From positions 17,478,561 to 17,542,560 of the forward strand of contig CM061130.1 in the NCBI GenBank assembly GCA_030789695.1: a stretch of DNA of 64,000 nt, written 5' to 3'. The notes beneath the pieces are model-generated. The model was given only the letters and a program-made list of their open reading frames with translations. It ran no database searches and had not been told where the DNA came from. This stretch comes from Scilla litardierei (taxonomy: Eukaryota; Streptophyta; Magnoliopsida; Asparagales; Asparagaceae). The position numbers and the translations under genes are program-made. Position 1 is the stretch's first letter. Every line of letters starts with the position of its first letter. Positions 23,731-34,560 of the stretch are shown piece after piece.

Positions 23731-24031
23731 CGAGTGGGACACAAAAAATGCCCATTCTGCTTATTTTGGCCTCCTCGTCGCTCCTGCGACGTCCATTCTT
23801 CTTTCGCTCCTCTCCAACAGCAAAATACCCCTCGGGGAGGTCGTCGGTGGCCGTCTAGATTACGCGCATCTCGAGATCACTCCTAATCGCGCCAAATCAC
23901 CTGAAATGCGACAAAAACAACAAATCGTGAAAAGCATCGCAATATCGTCGATATATCGTGAAAAACATGATTTGGGCGATCCAAATGGCATGCAAACATG
24001 CGGAAAAAAGGTGTAAAATAAGGAGTGATCA

Positions 24032-24070
24032 AAATCCCCCTAGCTTGCCTCTTACTCGTCCTCGAGGAAG
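24032..24070 (-). promoter_or_regulatory. E6 polypurine tract and PPT-proximal hairpin
   Basis: Minus strand: CTTCCTCGAGGACGAGTAAG (CTCG-AGGA-CGAG with outer CTT/AAG), then AGGCAAGCTAGGGGGATTT abutting the LTR start TGATCAC. Primes plus-strand DNA synthesis; the hairpin role is unknown. Confidence 0.75.
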
Positions 24071-25620
24071 ATAAGTAAAAAGCGAACCCGGTGGATTCGG
24101 AAAACGAAAACGGCGAAAAAATGAAAAACGAAGAAGAATGAAAACCAAACGAAAATAAAGAAAGAAAGAAAGAAAGAAGCGAAGAGGAAAGATGCTAGAT
24201 CATTTTCTCAGGACGTGGGTTTCACTTACTCTTATAGCATGCACCGAACGAGAAATACATGTCAAAGAATCTCATTTTGATATCATAGTAGAATAGTGCA
24301 AGTAGAAAATAGAAAACCCACGAACAACGGTATGATCATGAAAAACGGAATGATTTTAAAATTAACATCGCCTGAATCATCTAAAGCGGTATACAAATCT
24401 CAGATCACACACTTTTCAATTGAACGCTTTCTATCTGGAGTATAAGAGTATCACATCATAGAATAGAGAGAATAGAAAAGTATGGATTTCATGAAATGAA
24501 TGCTAGGCTTAGATTTCTGGATTTCGTAAAGCTAGAAACAATCTCACCGAGTATAGAATATTACTTAGCCTAGGTTGTCGTGCAATGTCAAGTAGTCGCT
24601 CTCTCACACATCAATGGATCTCCTCCCCCAAGCTTATCTATAAGCGTGGTGGCACAAAAATATTTACATCCCCATTTTTATATAGCTCCAAAGGCAAAGA
24701 AGAGAAAGAAGAAAGAAAGTAAGCGAGATGGGATCTTTTATTGAGGATTTTTCCTCTTTTCTCTTTTTTTTTCTTTTTTTTTATTTTTTTTATATACAAT
24801 GATCCCAACTCAAAGAGAGATAATGATATACAAGAATGTTCTTCTCTCTTTTATTATATTTTTTTTTGGAATAAGAGATTTGGAGCTAGGAATTAATAGC
24901 GGGGGAAATGCCATAAAATAGAATCACTAAGGGGAGATTCACCAATGATTTTTAAAAGTAGAGAAATGATGTTCAAGATTTGTGGAGAAAGAAATAAATA
25001 TAACTCTCGGCTCACTCTATAAGACATGCACGACAACTTCAGCATGGTAATCTAATCTACTCAGTTTCGATCACAAAAAAGCTAACTAATCCAGATATAT
25101 CATAGCTAATCATCATTCAATCATCCGGAAGTGAAGTGTACAATTCATGCATATAGAAGTGATAAAGGAAAAGAAATCAGTACTCCAGATATATGCATTC
25201 AATGCGTGAATCTTGGTGTGTTTTCTGTGATAGCATACATATGAATATTCAGGCTCAGCTAATAATAAAATTTCATCCATTTTCATGAGGAAAAAGTGTG
25301 GGTTACTACTCCTAAATGCAAAGCAAGTCATAGCATATGATATCAGAAATGAAATCTAAGACACGACAAATATAGCATGCATATAGAATAAGCTAACTCC
25401 ACGTAGACATCATCACAGAAAATTCATCTCTAGCATGAGATGAAAAAGAAAGAAGTAAAGATAAAAGGAAAATAGAACTATGCAATGCGGCACACAGGAA
25501 AGTAAGGAAAACGTGATGCATGGCAAAACAAAAGGAAAATAACGAAAAATGAGTGCAAAAGTGAAAAGCGGTGTGAAAAACTGAAAATAAAGGTGGCAAA
25601 TCGAAAAAGAACGTGAGAGC
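24071..25620 (-). other. E6 non-coding 3' region
   Basis: About 1.5 kb, A-rich on the + strand, with no conserved frame. It contains low-complexity (GAAA)n near 24160-24180 and T-rich tracts near 24750-24870. No gene recognised. Confidence 0.6.
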
Positions 25621-25660
25621 TCACTCCCCCAAGCTAAACGGCACAGTGTCCTCAATGTGC
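25621..25660 (-). promoter_or_regulatory. E6 hairpin plus internal purine tract (module H2)
   Basis: Minus strand: GCACATTG-AGGA-CACTGTGC (8 bp, one mismatch), then CGTTTAGCTTGGGGGAGTGA. It lies 3' of ORF3 and its purine tract GCTTGGGGGA resembles the element's own polypurine tract GCTAGGGGGA. Confidence 0.55.
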
Positions 25661-26043
25661 AAAGTGTGGCACATAGAGAGACAAGAAATGTGAGGGGCAA
25701 GTGAGGATGCATGCATGATGGGAAGGAAGAAAAAAAAAAGATAATGAAAGGAAAGAAAAAAAAAGAAAGAAATGAAAATATGATGCGGAAATGATGCATG
25801 CACAAACAGGAGTGATATGAAAATAAATACGGCACCAAAAACGCTCCCTCTCTCCCTAAAAGATATATATAGATGTGATCAAAATGAGAATCCCAAGTAG
25901 ATATGATATGATATGCACAAAAAGATATGATCAAAAATATAATCCCAAAATAAGTGAGAGGAGGGGGGGTGGACAAAAGTGCATCAGGACCCAGCAGAGA
26001 CGGGCAGCACAACGGCAGGAATGGATAAAGGCATCAAGAGTGC
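25661..26043 (-). other. E6 spacer between ORF3 and module H2
   Basis: 383 bases of A/G-rich + strand sequence, non-coding. It is the 3' flank of ORF3 with nothing else recognised. Confidence 0.55.
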
Positions 26044-28233
26044 CTAAGAAGGCGGTGCCGCGCCGTCTCCGTCCTGAGGCGGAGGGGGTGGTGGTAGTGG
26101 TGTAGGCTGCTGAGCTGGGGTGGGCGTGGAAGTGGAAGCAGGTCTAGTGTGTGTGGAAGTGTGAGTGGGAACCTGCTGGGTGGGTGGTGGTACGCGCGGA
26201 AGACGCTCTAAGATCTGTGTCAGGCAGTAGTGGATCTGAGGGATCAGCTCGAAGCGTCCAGCCATCGTAGAGACGGTGGAGGACAGGGTCCGAAGGTCTC
26301 CTCTAAGACCACTCACCGCCACCTCAAGAGCACGTATGCTCTGCAGTACAGTGTCGGGTGGGGGTGGTGCAGAGGGACGCACCGGTCTAGGCTGCGCAGG
26401 GCGAGGCTGGCGTACGCGAGTGGAGTATGTAACGGGCTCAGCAGGGAAGGGGACAAAAGGTGCCGCGCCTGGAAATGTGGGCCGGGCCTCAGTGTGAGGC
26501 CGGGGCGGGCGGTGAGAAGTGGAGGCAGCGGCAGCGAAAGAAGAGTACAAAAGCGGCTGCGAGGCGGCTAGAGAGGTCGGTGGCACAGAAGTGTGGACAG
26601 ACGCCACGACGCTCTCAGAGAATACGGCAGCTGTGGAGACAGAGGACTCTACCGCTGGGGTGGAAGTGTGTGGACCGAAAGGCGCAATCCCAGCGGAGAT
26701 CATGCTAGCCATGGTCTCCACGACCGCGGCGAACGAGGGCTCTCCACTCTCAACAAAGGTCTGCGGGCGCTCGGGGAGAGCGGAGCAAAGAGGCTCCACG
26801 GACAGAGGGCCAGAGGTGGCAGCGGGAGTGGTGGGGACAGCCTCGGAAGTGGTGACAGTGGTGGAAGTGGGCTCAGCAAGGGTACTCTCGACACTGGCAG
26901 AGGTGGGGACAGAAGTGTCAAGAGCGGCGGAAACGTCAGGAACAGGCTGAGGGGCTACAGGGTCGACGGGGTCGGCAGGGGGTGCAGCAGGGTCTGCGGG
27001 AGCAGCCTGGGCAGCGTGGGCAGCGTGGGCCTGCTCGGCCTCCTCGGCCTCGAGCACGTACGCAGCGGGGATGAGGACATCCATCACTGGGAGCCAGTCA
27101 ACGTGGGCTGGTGCAATCTGGGTCCGAGCTGGGCTCGGGAGAATCATGTGGTCGGCACCGAAAGGGCCGTGCAACCAGACCCAGTGACGCTCACCATGCG
27201 GACGCATCATCTTCATCCGGGCCATAACATCTATCGACAAAGAGGTGGGGCCCGGGACGCGTCGCAAGTCGTCGGGGAAGTCCTCGCCGGTCATAAGAGC
27301 CAGCAAGGTAATCAGGCCACCGCAGCATATCGGTGAGCGAGCGCCCACCGATACAATGATGCGGTCTAAGTACCATGCCGCGATATCGATCACGACGGCG
27401 GGGACAAGCTCATCTCCATCCCTAGATAGAGCTCTGGGACGTGTCATCGCATAGAGCATGTAAAGATCTGGCGTAGACATCGTGCCCGGCTCATATCTGG
27501 CCAAAAATGTCGTCGCCATAAGGCGCTGGGCAATACGAAGGCAGGGATGTACGATGGCCGAGGCCTTGGCCCTACTAGGGTCAAAGGCGGCGTGGAGACC
27601 CGTGATACGTGCCCAGAAGGCACCTGCGTCGAAAGAGGGTGGGGGGATATGTGTGGGGCCATAACCGCGATCGGCTCCGGGGACTGCGGGCCAAGAGAAA
27701 AATGCTCTCATCATATCGAGAGTGACCTGGCACTCTCGATCCATGAACCGGAATGAGCATCCCTCATCGGTCCGGGCGATCGAACTCAAAACCTCAAGTG
27801 TCGGACGGGTAAAAGTATCCGCCGACACCTGGAAAAAATCTCGCCAGCCCACGTTGTCGTACAACGTGAGCATCCCCTCAAGTACCCCCAGGCGTCCTAG
27901 GTCAGCGAGGTGTGCGAACCTGGAGGGTACGATCGAGCGCTGGGAGATACGCTCGAAGACGGCGCGGTGTGCGTCGTCTCGGAAGGTAATCCCGAGCGGC
28001 CCGACCAGTGGAGCCGGTGGTGGTGGCTGTGGATCGGCGGGGAGAGGCTGTGCGGGCTGTGGGTGCACTGCAGGCTGTGCGGGGTGTGCGGGGCCTGCAG
28101 GCTGTGCTGGGTGGACGGCGTGTGTGGGGGAAGGAGGAGGAGACTCTTCCGCCTCGTGGGCGGGGCCAGTGTCATCCGACCTCTTCCGCTTAGCGGAAGG
28201 TCTCCTCGTCCGAGGCCGTGTCCGGGGCGGCAT
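26044..28233 (-). CDS. E6 ORF3, intact plant retroelement ORF3 protein
   Basis: About 729 residues from the ATG at 28233-28231; the frame is open upstream to 28404, but I prefer the internal Met because it starts the basic stretch MPPRTRPRTRRPSAKRKR, matched in E1 and E4. Residues 1-20 look like a nuclear localisation signal. Residues 35-80 are Pro/Ala/His-rich repeats. About 81-345 is the conserved core ('putative plant transposon protein' / Athila ORF type: AKASAIVHPCLRIAQR, ICCGG, PDDLRRVPGPT). A long Pro/Ala/Ser/Thr-rich tail follows, with a coiled-coil-like stretch near 620-670. No signal peptide or membrane segment is visible, so it does not look like an envelope protein. A pyrimidine tract ending CGCGCAG at about 28413 could be a splice acceptor. 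Function unknown. Confidence 0.8.
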   Translation of the reverse strand: MPPRTRPRTRRPSAKRKRSDDTGPAHEAEESPPPSPTHAVHPAQPAGPAHPAQPAVHPQPAQPLPADPQPPPPAPLVGPLGITFRDDAHRAVFERISQRSIVPSRFAHLADLGRLGVLEGMLTLYDNVGWRDFFQVSADTFTRPTLEVLSSIARTDEGCSFRFMDRECQVTLDMMRAFFSWPAVPGADRGYGPTHIPPPSFDAGAFWARITGLHAAFDPSRAKASAIVHPCLRIAQRLMATTFLARYEPGTMSTPDLYMLYAMTRPRALSRDGDELVPAVVIDIAAWYLDRIIVSVGARSPICCGGLITLLALMTGEDFPDDLRRVPGPTSLSIDVMARMKMMRPHGERHWVWLHGPFGADHMILPSPARTQIAPAHVDWLPVMDVLIPAAYVLEAEEAEQAHAAHAAQAAPADPAAPPADPVDPVAPQPVPDVSAALDTSVPTSASVESTLAEPTSTTVTTSEAVPTTPAATSGPLSVEPLCSALPERPQTFVESGEPSFAAVVETMASMISAGIAPFGPHTSTPAVESSVSTAAVFSESVVASVHTSVPPTSLAASQPLLYSSFAAAASTSHRPPRPHTEARPTFPGAAPFVPFPAEPVTYSTRVRQPRPAQPRPVRPSAPPPPDTVLQSIRALEVAVSGLRGDLRTLSSTVSTMAGRFELIPQIHYCLTQILERLPRVPPPTQQVPTHTSTHTRPASTSTPTPAQQPTPLPPPPPPQDGDGAAPPS

Positions 28234-28799
28234 ATCGGCCCCGAGCGCGCCGAAAAGTGAAAAAGGTGCGGCGTGTGCAAAAAGAGTGGAAAGAGTGTAC
28301 CAAAACACGCCGCGAGTGCTAAGCGGTGGAAGCGTGCGAAGTCCGCGCCTCCACGAAGTCCGAAACAGCCCGTAGGAGCTCCCCTGGCCTCCCCTAAGCT
28401 CCAATAAACAACCTGCGCGTGAAAAAGCGATATCACCGAGTAATAATCAAAATGTATGGAGCAATAGGGGTATAATGGATAGATATAGAAATTGATTTGG
28501 GTTAGGGGGGCGTTTAGCACATGGATCCTCAAAAAATACACGAAAAGAGGAGAAAACGGTGAAAATAAGCGAACCGGAGGTGATCGGAGACGGGGCTGCC
28601 GGCGGCGACTCGGGCGGGGTCCGGCGACGGTTGGCCGGCGGTGGCAGGCCGAGCGGCGGCGCGCGCGGGCTTGGTCGGGCGAGTGGGGGTGAGAACGAAG
28701 CGAGTTCGGGCGAGGGTAGGCGAGGGGGCGCGGGCGGATTTGGGAATTTTCGATTTCGAAATCCGCGCCCCCTTCGTCACTTATATAATAGAAAGTTAC
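28234..28799 (-). other. E6 ORF3 leader, proximal part
   Basis: Non-coding, partly very GC-rich (about 28590-28770). Apart from the acceptor-like site near 28413 I see no gene. Confidence 0.5.
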
Positions 28800-29130
28800 G
28801 ACTCGGCCGAGTGAAGTGGTCACTCGGCCGAGCGAGGCAATAGAAATTTTCTCCCCGATATCGCTTCGGCCGAGTGGCTTTGCCAGCCTCGGCCGAGTGG
28901 AGTAAGTCCATTCGGCCGAGTGACTCAAGCTACTCGGCATGACTCGCCCTAGGAGGGTATCCGTTTTACTCGGCCGAGTGAGTATATATACTCGGCCGAG
29001 TAACAGTTATATCGAAATCAAGAAAATAAACAGAGAGTTGGGTTCAGCAGACTTCCCTCGTTCGTGAGCGGCTCGGCCGGACGAACTTGTGTACTCGGCC
29101 GAGTGACTAGTATACTCGGCCGAGTGAGCC
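28800..29130 (-). repeat. E6 palindrome array upstream of ORF3
   Basis: Roughly ten copies of ACTCGGCCGAGT or close variants in 330 bases. The motif is the same as in the E6 LTR U3-like region, so ORF3 may have its own promoter built from LTR-type sites; that is inference. Confidence 0.8.
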
Positions 29131-29392
29131 TTAATTTCTGCTGTTTGCCTTCGTTTTGGCTCTAAACTCCGTCTTTCTTTCTCCAGTCGATTTCCTCCTC
29201 CTCCTGAGCGTCGAGCGCCTTCTTGGGGCGCTCCTCGTCGTCTCGTTCATCCTCCTCATGACGGATCTACCTATCTCCTCTCCTGTCAAGAAAAATCGGA
29301 CCCGTTATCACGAAATTTTTGGTCGGATGACTCAAAATACTAAAAATTTCTAAAACGAAAATAAAGAAAAAGTAAAAATAAAGCAAAAACCA
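29131..29392 (-). other. E6 spacer between the palindrome array and the double hairpin
   Basis: 262 bases of non-coding sequence. The part nearest the double hairpin is A-rich on the + strand (about 29340-29390), equivalent to the T-rich stretch after H1 in E1 (150-220). No gene seen. Confidence 0.5.
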
Positions 29393-29439
29393 TCGGGTTG
29401 CCTCCCGACAAGCGCTCGTTTTAGGTCGTGAGCTCGACC
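29393..29439 (-). promoter_or_regulatory. E6 double hairpin after the gag-protease stop
   Basis: Minus strand: H0 GGTCG-AGCTCA-CGACC (29439-29424, perfect) and H1 TCGGG-AGGCAA-CCCGA (29408-29393, perfect). It starts 15 bases after the stop codon at 29455. Confidence 0.7.
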
Positions 29440-29454
29440 CCCTATAATTTTCAA

Positions 29455-32229
29455 TCAATGCGGGATGTTTGGTGCATATGAGATGCACCCGTCGAACTTG
29501 CCGGGGAGCGCGCTTGGATTCGAACGTGGCGGCGTAGCGTTCTCCCGCGGTGGTCTCCTATCTCGAATAGTGTTGGGGGGAGGCTCCCCCAAGCTAGCAT
29601 TTGCCCCGGTCAACGGCTTAACCGGCGATGCCGATTTCCGTGCCGGCGGAGCTTTCTTTGGAGACTTTAATTTCGAGAGCTTGCAGAGCTCTCGAATCCT
29701 CGCGACATCAGCGTCGCCTTCATCTTCATCAGCGGAGAAGTCGGGGGAATCGTCTTCAATCTTTTCATCTTGGCCTAAATCCGGGCCTTCATCAAATTCT
29801 TCATCAAAAAGGGCACCAATTGAGTGAGGAATCACCTCCTCTATCACCTCATCAAGGAGGTCCATGTAATCAAGCTCCTCGTGGTAAGGCATGTGTTTCA
29901 TTGGCTTAGGAATGTGGAGCTCCACCTCGATGTTGCCGACGTTTAAAGTAAGTGTTCCTTCGCGCACGTCGACGATGACTCCGGCGGTGGCGAGGAAGGG
30001 GCGTCCAAGTATCAATGAGGTGTCTCCCTCCTCCTTAATGTCCATGATGACGAAGTCACATGGCAAGCATATTCCACCCGGGACTTGAAGTGGGATGTCC
30101 TCGGCGATCCCCACCGGCCTTGTTATCCGGCCATCGGCTAATTGAATGCGCATGTCGGTGGGCTTCAACTTTGTCCCGGTGTTAAGCCTTAAGAACATGG
30201 AGAGGGGCATGAGACTCACACTAGCCCCAAGGTCGACCAACGCCTTTTGAAGAGGCACGCCACCCAAAGTGCAAGGAATCTGAAAACTCCCCGGATCTTT
30301 AAATTTTGCCGGCTCCTTCTCTCTCTTGGTGAACCAAGAGCCCTCCTCGGCTAGCATTATCTTCTCCTTCCTTTTCCTCCCCGAAATCAAGTCCTTCAAA
30401 AATTTAGCATACGTGGGGATCTCGACGATGGCGTCGAGGAAGGGAATATTGAGGCTAACTCCCCTTAGATACTCGAGGAATTTCGCTAGCCTTTTCTCCA
30501 TTTTTGCTTTCGCTAGTCTTTGGGGGAATGGGACCGGTGGCATGAAGCGCCTTTCCTCAATTAATCGCTCCGCCCTAGATTTCTCCTTGTCTTGTGGCTC
30601 CTTCTCCTTATCAACCTCAACTACCGGCTCAACCGGCTCCAAGCTTTCCTCCACGGCCTCCTCAATAGGAATCGTGGCGGGGGTGGTGTCCTTCCCGCCT
30701 CTAGTAGTGACGGCAACTACGGCGTTGATGTGGCCCGTGTTGCCCCGTGGGTTTTGCTCCGGTTGCGCCGGCAATCTTTGAGTGTTCCGGTTGAGCAACG
30801 CTAATTGCTCCGATATTTGAGCCACTACGGTATTGAGAGATTCTTGCCCCGCCTTCAAAGTAGCATTCACCTTATTTTGCTCGACCATGAACGCCTCCAC
30901 TCTAGATTCGAAGTCGGTTCGTTGAGGAGCTTGTGGAGGGTTTTGATTTTGATTCCTCCACCCTTGGTTGTATCCGGGAGGCTTATACGGTGGGACTTGT
31001 TGCTTCGGTGGAAAGTTTTGTTGCGGAGGCCCCCTCGGTGGATAGTTTTGTTGTTGGGATGGTGGTGGTCGAGCTTGTTGAGGCGGTGGTTGTGGCGGGT
31101 TCAAGGCTCCTTCATTGTTGGCGTAGGAGAATCCCGGATGATTCCTTGCGGCCGGATTGGACCAATACCCTTGGTTCCCCGCAACATATTGTATTTGCTC
31201 CAAGGATCCTTCTCCTTGCTCTCCTCCCGAGTACATGACTTGAGATTGGTCTTGCCAATCACACATTTGGTTGGTCGGTGCGGAGGTGGATGGGCTTCCT
31301 TAGGGCTCCGTGATATATTTCTCCAATCTCTCCACCACCTTGTGGAGAGAATCAAATTTGCTCGTGAGCTCTGCTACGGCCTTCGCCTCGTAGATGCTAG
31401 TTGGCTTTAAGGAGGATGTGGAGTGTCCTCGCTCATCGCCCCACTGTTGGTTATTTGAGGCCATCTCCTCAATTTGGGCCGTAGCTTCCTCGGGAGTCTT
31501 TGACAAGATTGCACCATTCGCCGCGGCATCAATAATTTGTTTGGTCCCCGGTTGGAGACCGTTGTAGAAGCTATGAACTAGCTCCCAGTCCTCTATACTG
31601 TGGTGCGGGCATTGGTGCTGCAAATCCTTAAATCGCTCCCAAGCTTCATAGAGCGTCTCCTGTGGTCCTTGCTTGAAGGACATGAGAGCGCTCCGGATCT
31701 TCATCGTCTTGGATGGCGGATAGAATTTGTCAATAAATGCGCTCGCCAACTCGTCCCAAGTAGTGAAGACTCCGTCAGCCTGCGTCCTCAACCAATAGAG
31801 TGCCTTGTCCTTAAGCGTGAAGGGGAAGAGGCGCAGTCTGATAGCGTCGTTGGAGACCCCCGGCATCTGGAATGTGGCGCACTTTGACAAGAATAGTTGG
31901 ATGTGGTAGTGGGGGTTCTCATGTGCGTTCCCATGAAACGGGTCTTGTTGCATCAACACCACCAATCCAGTCTTTAGCTCGAAGTTCTTGTCGGCCGCCA
32001 ACCCCGGCATGGCAATGGACGAGGTGGTAGAAGAAGTCTTAGGCCGAAGCCTATCTCGAATCGAGATTATCCTTGCCATCCTTGCCGCCAATTCTTCAGG
32101 AGTTTCCGGGTTGGTCATATACATCCCTTCCGGATCTTGTCTCTTTTCCGCTCTAAGTCTCCGCGCGGTACGTTCGATCTCGGGATCAAATAATAAGTCT
32201 TCTGGGTCCGCCGTAGATCTCGTGTTCAT
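29455..32229 (-). pseudogene. gag: E6 gag-protease, one in-frame stop
   Basis: Structural protein and protease of the element. From the Met at 32229 (MNTRSTADPEDLL) the first 309 residues hold a retrotransposon gag domain (AIRLRLFPFTLKDKALYWL, WERFKDLQHQCPHH). A TAA at 31300-31302 interrupts the frame, which continues unbroken and in phase for about 614 more codons. The second part has a Pro/Gln-rich linker, the block PFLDAIVEIPTYAKFLKD, and a retropepsin-like domain with LVDLGASVSLMP and [18 protein letters not shown]. There is no RT or integrase before the stop at 29455. The TAA may be a nonsense mutation or a read-through site; only one stop and no frameshift in 2.8 kb makes either possible. 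Confidence 0.85.
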
Positions 32230-32363
32230 GCACAGGGGAAACAGAGTTTCAAAGAAATGATTAATACCGTGGAAGGGTTAGACAAGAAATAAGAAATAAA
32301 AATAATGATAATAATAAAAAGAAAAAGAATAGCTAGGGTGAAAAAGAATCAAACGCAATCGCC

Positions 32364-32381
32364 TCCCCGGCAACGGCGCCA
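32364..32381 (-). promoter_or_regulatory. E6 primer binding site, tRNA-Asp
   Basis: The + strand reads TCCCCGGCAACGGCGCCA, identical to the 3' end of plant tRNA-Asp(GUC) including CCA as I know it, six bases from the 5' LTR. The 134 bases between it and gag are the leader. Confidence 0.9.
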
Positions 32382-32387
32382 AAAACT

Positions 32388-34207
32388 TGATCGCGCCCCG
32401 GATACACGTCCCGAGGCGACGGTTGTAGTTTTACCGCAAGCGCACGGTATGGTGGCGAGCGGGTATCGAACACAGGGAGGACGAATGACCGTGCTTGCTC
32501 CTGATCAACCTGGCTATTTAGGAACAGAGATAATTGCCTTGGGCGATCCTGTCACAATCGTCAGACAAATTTGCGAAATATCAAATCAAATAAAGAACGT
32601 CTAGGGAAAGGGGAATCCCCACTACTCACCGTATTTCATAAATGTGGTTCGCCGGTATCGAAATCGCTAGAATGAGAATTTGGATGAACTAGTTGCAACT
32701 AAATGTGGAACCAAGCTCACGCTCTCGCGCTGTTGCCGGTCTATAGCTATCCTAGGTTTGGGTCCAATCTCTTGCAAACCCTAGCCTAGGGAAGCTAGCA
32801 TTAAGATCAACATCATCGTCCAATTGCGCACCGAGCCCAATCTCTTGCAAACTCGGTCCACAATCTAAATTAGGATAGTTCCTACCCGTCCAATCTCTTG
32901 CAAACGGGTATCGGCACGGAATTGCAACCGGAGGTCCTAGTATCGGTCCAATCTCTTGCAAACCGATACTTCGAAAATCCGACTCCAACCCAATTCGGAT
33001 TTCTAGGGCTTCCTATCAAATTGGGATCCAATCTCTTGCAAATCCCAATTGATATGAATACCTAGCTATCCGTAGTAATTCGATCCCAATCTAATCCCTA
33101 ATAACAATCCTAGCTCAATTTCTACCGATTCAACACAAATAGGAAATAGGGCTTGTAGGGTTCATCCCCACGCCCCGAGACGTGGAGACTACTCACAAAT
33201 CATAGCAATAGCACAAAAATAATCAATGAAATAGGCAATGGAATTCATCACAACAATGATATAAACAATAAAAATAGAGTTTTTGGGGAAGAGAAATGCA
33301 AACCAATGTAGATCTTCAATTAATCCAACAAAAATCCAAGTTTTTCTCTTCTCCAATCACAATTAATAAAGCTAAAAAGTAGACTCAAAAAGCTGCAAAA
33401 AATCTGAGAGATAGCCCCCAAAACTAGGGCAAAAACAGAGCTTAAATAGCCCCAAAAATCGTCCAAAAATCCTGACCAAAACGCCCCTGCATAGCCTGTT
33501 TTCCGCAAATTTCGCTACAGGCAGCACATCGCACTCGGCCGAGTGACAAAAGTCGCTCGGCCGAGTGAAAACCCTGTCATTTTCCAGTAAGTCGTGGGCT
33601 TCAGGGGTCTTCAGTTCGGGGGCGGCTCGGCCGAGTGAGTTGTCGTCACTCGGCCGATGGCTTCACTTCACTCGGGCGGACGGGATTTACCACTCGGCCG
33701 AGTGGGTCTTCTGAAGCTCAGATGGCCGAAAAACAGTAACTTCGATATTCTGGAGGGGCTTCGTCTGGGCGCCACTCGGGCGGACGTGGTATCGTCACTC
33801 GGCCAATGTGGTCTCCGTCGCTCGGCCGAGTACACATGGAAATCGTGTCTGAACGGGTCGGCCGAGCGGTGTCTCGCTGGTCGGCCGAGTGGCTCCTCCA
33901 CTCGGCCGAGTGGGACACAAAAAATGCCCATTCTGCTTATTTTGGCCTCCTCGTCGCTCCTGCGACGTCCATTCTTCTTCCGCTCCTCTCCAACAGCAAA
34001 ATACCCCTCGGGGAGGTCGTCGGTGGCCGTCTAGATTACGCGCATCTCGAGATCACTCCTAATCGCGCCAAATCACCTGAAATGCGACAAAAACAACAAA
34101 TCGTGAAAAGCATCGCAATATCGTCGATATATCGTGAAAAACATGATTTGGGCGATCCAAATGGCATGCAAACATGCGGAAAAAAGGTGTAAAATAAGGA
34201 GTGATCA
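32388..34207 (-). repeat. E6 5' LTR
   Basis: 1820 bp, equal in length to 22212-24031 and nearly identical. It contains the same five hairpins (about 32751-33054) and palindromes (33532-33906). Flanked by the second ACATA. Confidence 0.95.
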
Positions 34208-34560
34208 ACATATTTGTTTTGTGCGTAGGTAGTTATCTATACGTGAAGTACTAGGATTGTATTTGCTGGTGTGGACTATTTATTTGTTTGTGAGTATGTG
34301 TACCATGGTATGTAATAAGTGTTTAATAGTTATTTAAGGATGTACTGACTATATGAATGATTGAAGTACGTGTATAAATTTGACTGACTATGATAGGTAT
34401 ACGTGTATAATGTGCGTGAATATATATACATGTTCGTAGTGTTAATGTTTGAATACCTAGTGTATATATAAGCACTTGTAATGACTATACCTGGTTTGAA
34501 GTATAATGTGATATGATCGGGATAGCTACTAGTCTGGCTAGAGTTATATTTATAGTTAGA
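34208..34560 (+). other. E5 interior, right part
   Basis: Continues E5 after the E6 insertion; AT-rich, non-coding, same composition as 20900-22200. Confidence 0.6.

Larger units (their letters stand above)
22212..24031 (-). repeat. E6 3' LTR
   Basis: Starts TGATCGCGCC and ends GGAGTGATCA on the + strand, 1820 bp, same length as its partner at 32388-34207. It carries five constant-loop hairpins (22575-22878) and an array of ACTCGGCCGAGT palindromes (23356-23730). Confidence 0.95.
22212..34207 (-). mobile_element. E6: young Athila-like gag-protease-ORF3 element
   Basis: Complete 12-kb element with 1820-bp LTRs (22212-24031, 32388-34207), perfect 5-bp target duplications ACATA (22207-22211, 34208-34212), a perfect 18-base tRNA-Asp primer site (32364-32381) and a polypurine tract beside the left LTR. 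I count about seven differences between the LTRs, so insertion was recent. Coding capacity is gag-protease (with one in-frame stop) and ORF3; RT, RNase H and integrase are absent, so it depends on another element. Confidence 0.93.

Noticed and set aside
26044..28233. ORF3 as a DNA-transposon transposase
   Set aside because: The family label 'putative plant transposon protein' does not imply it; I see no DDE triad and the gene sits inside LTR elements in three families.
26044..28233. ORF3 as an envelope protein
   Set aside because: No signal peptide, transmembrane stretch or cysteine-rich ectodomain; the N-terminus is basic.
26230..28375. Long + strand open frames opposite the E6 ORF3, e.g. 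26593-27336 and 27722-28375
   Set aside because: They are antisense to a conserved GC-rich protein gene; their Gly/Arg-rich translations are what the opposite strand of a Pro/Ala-rich protein gives.
24032..32387. Hidden RT or integrase remnant in E6
   Set aside because: I looked for MPFGLCNAP-, MDD-, HHCC- and DDE-like words in the minus-strand frames between gag-protease and the 3' LTR and found none.
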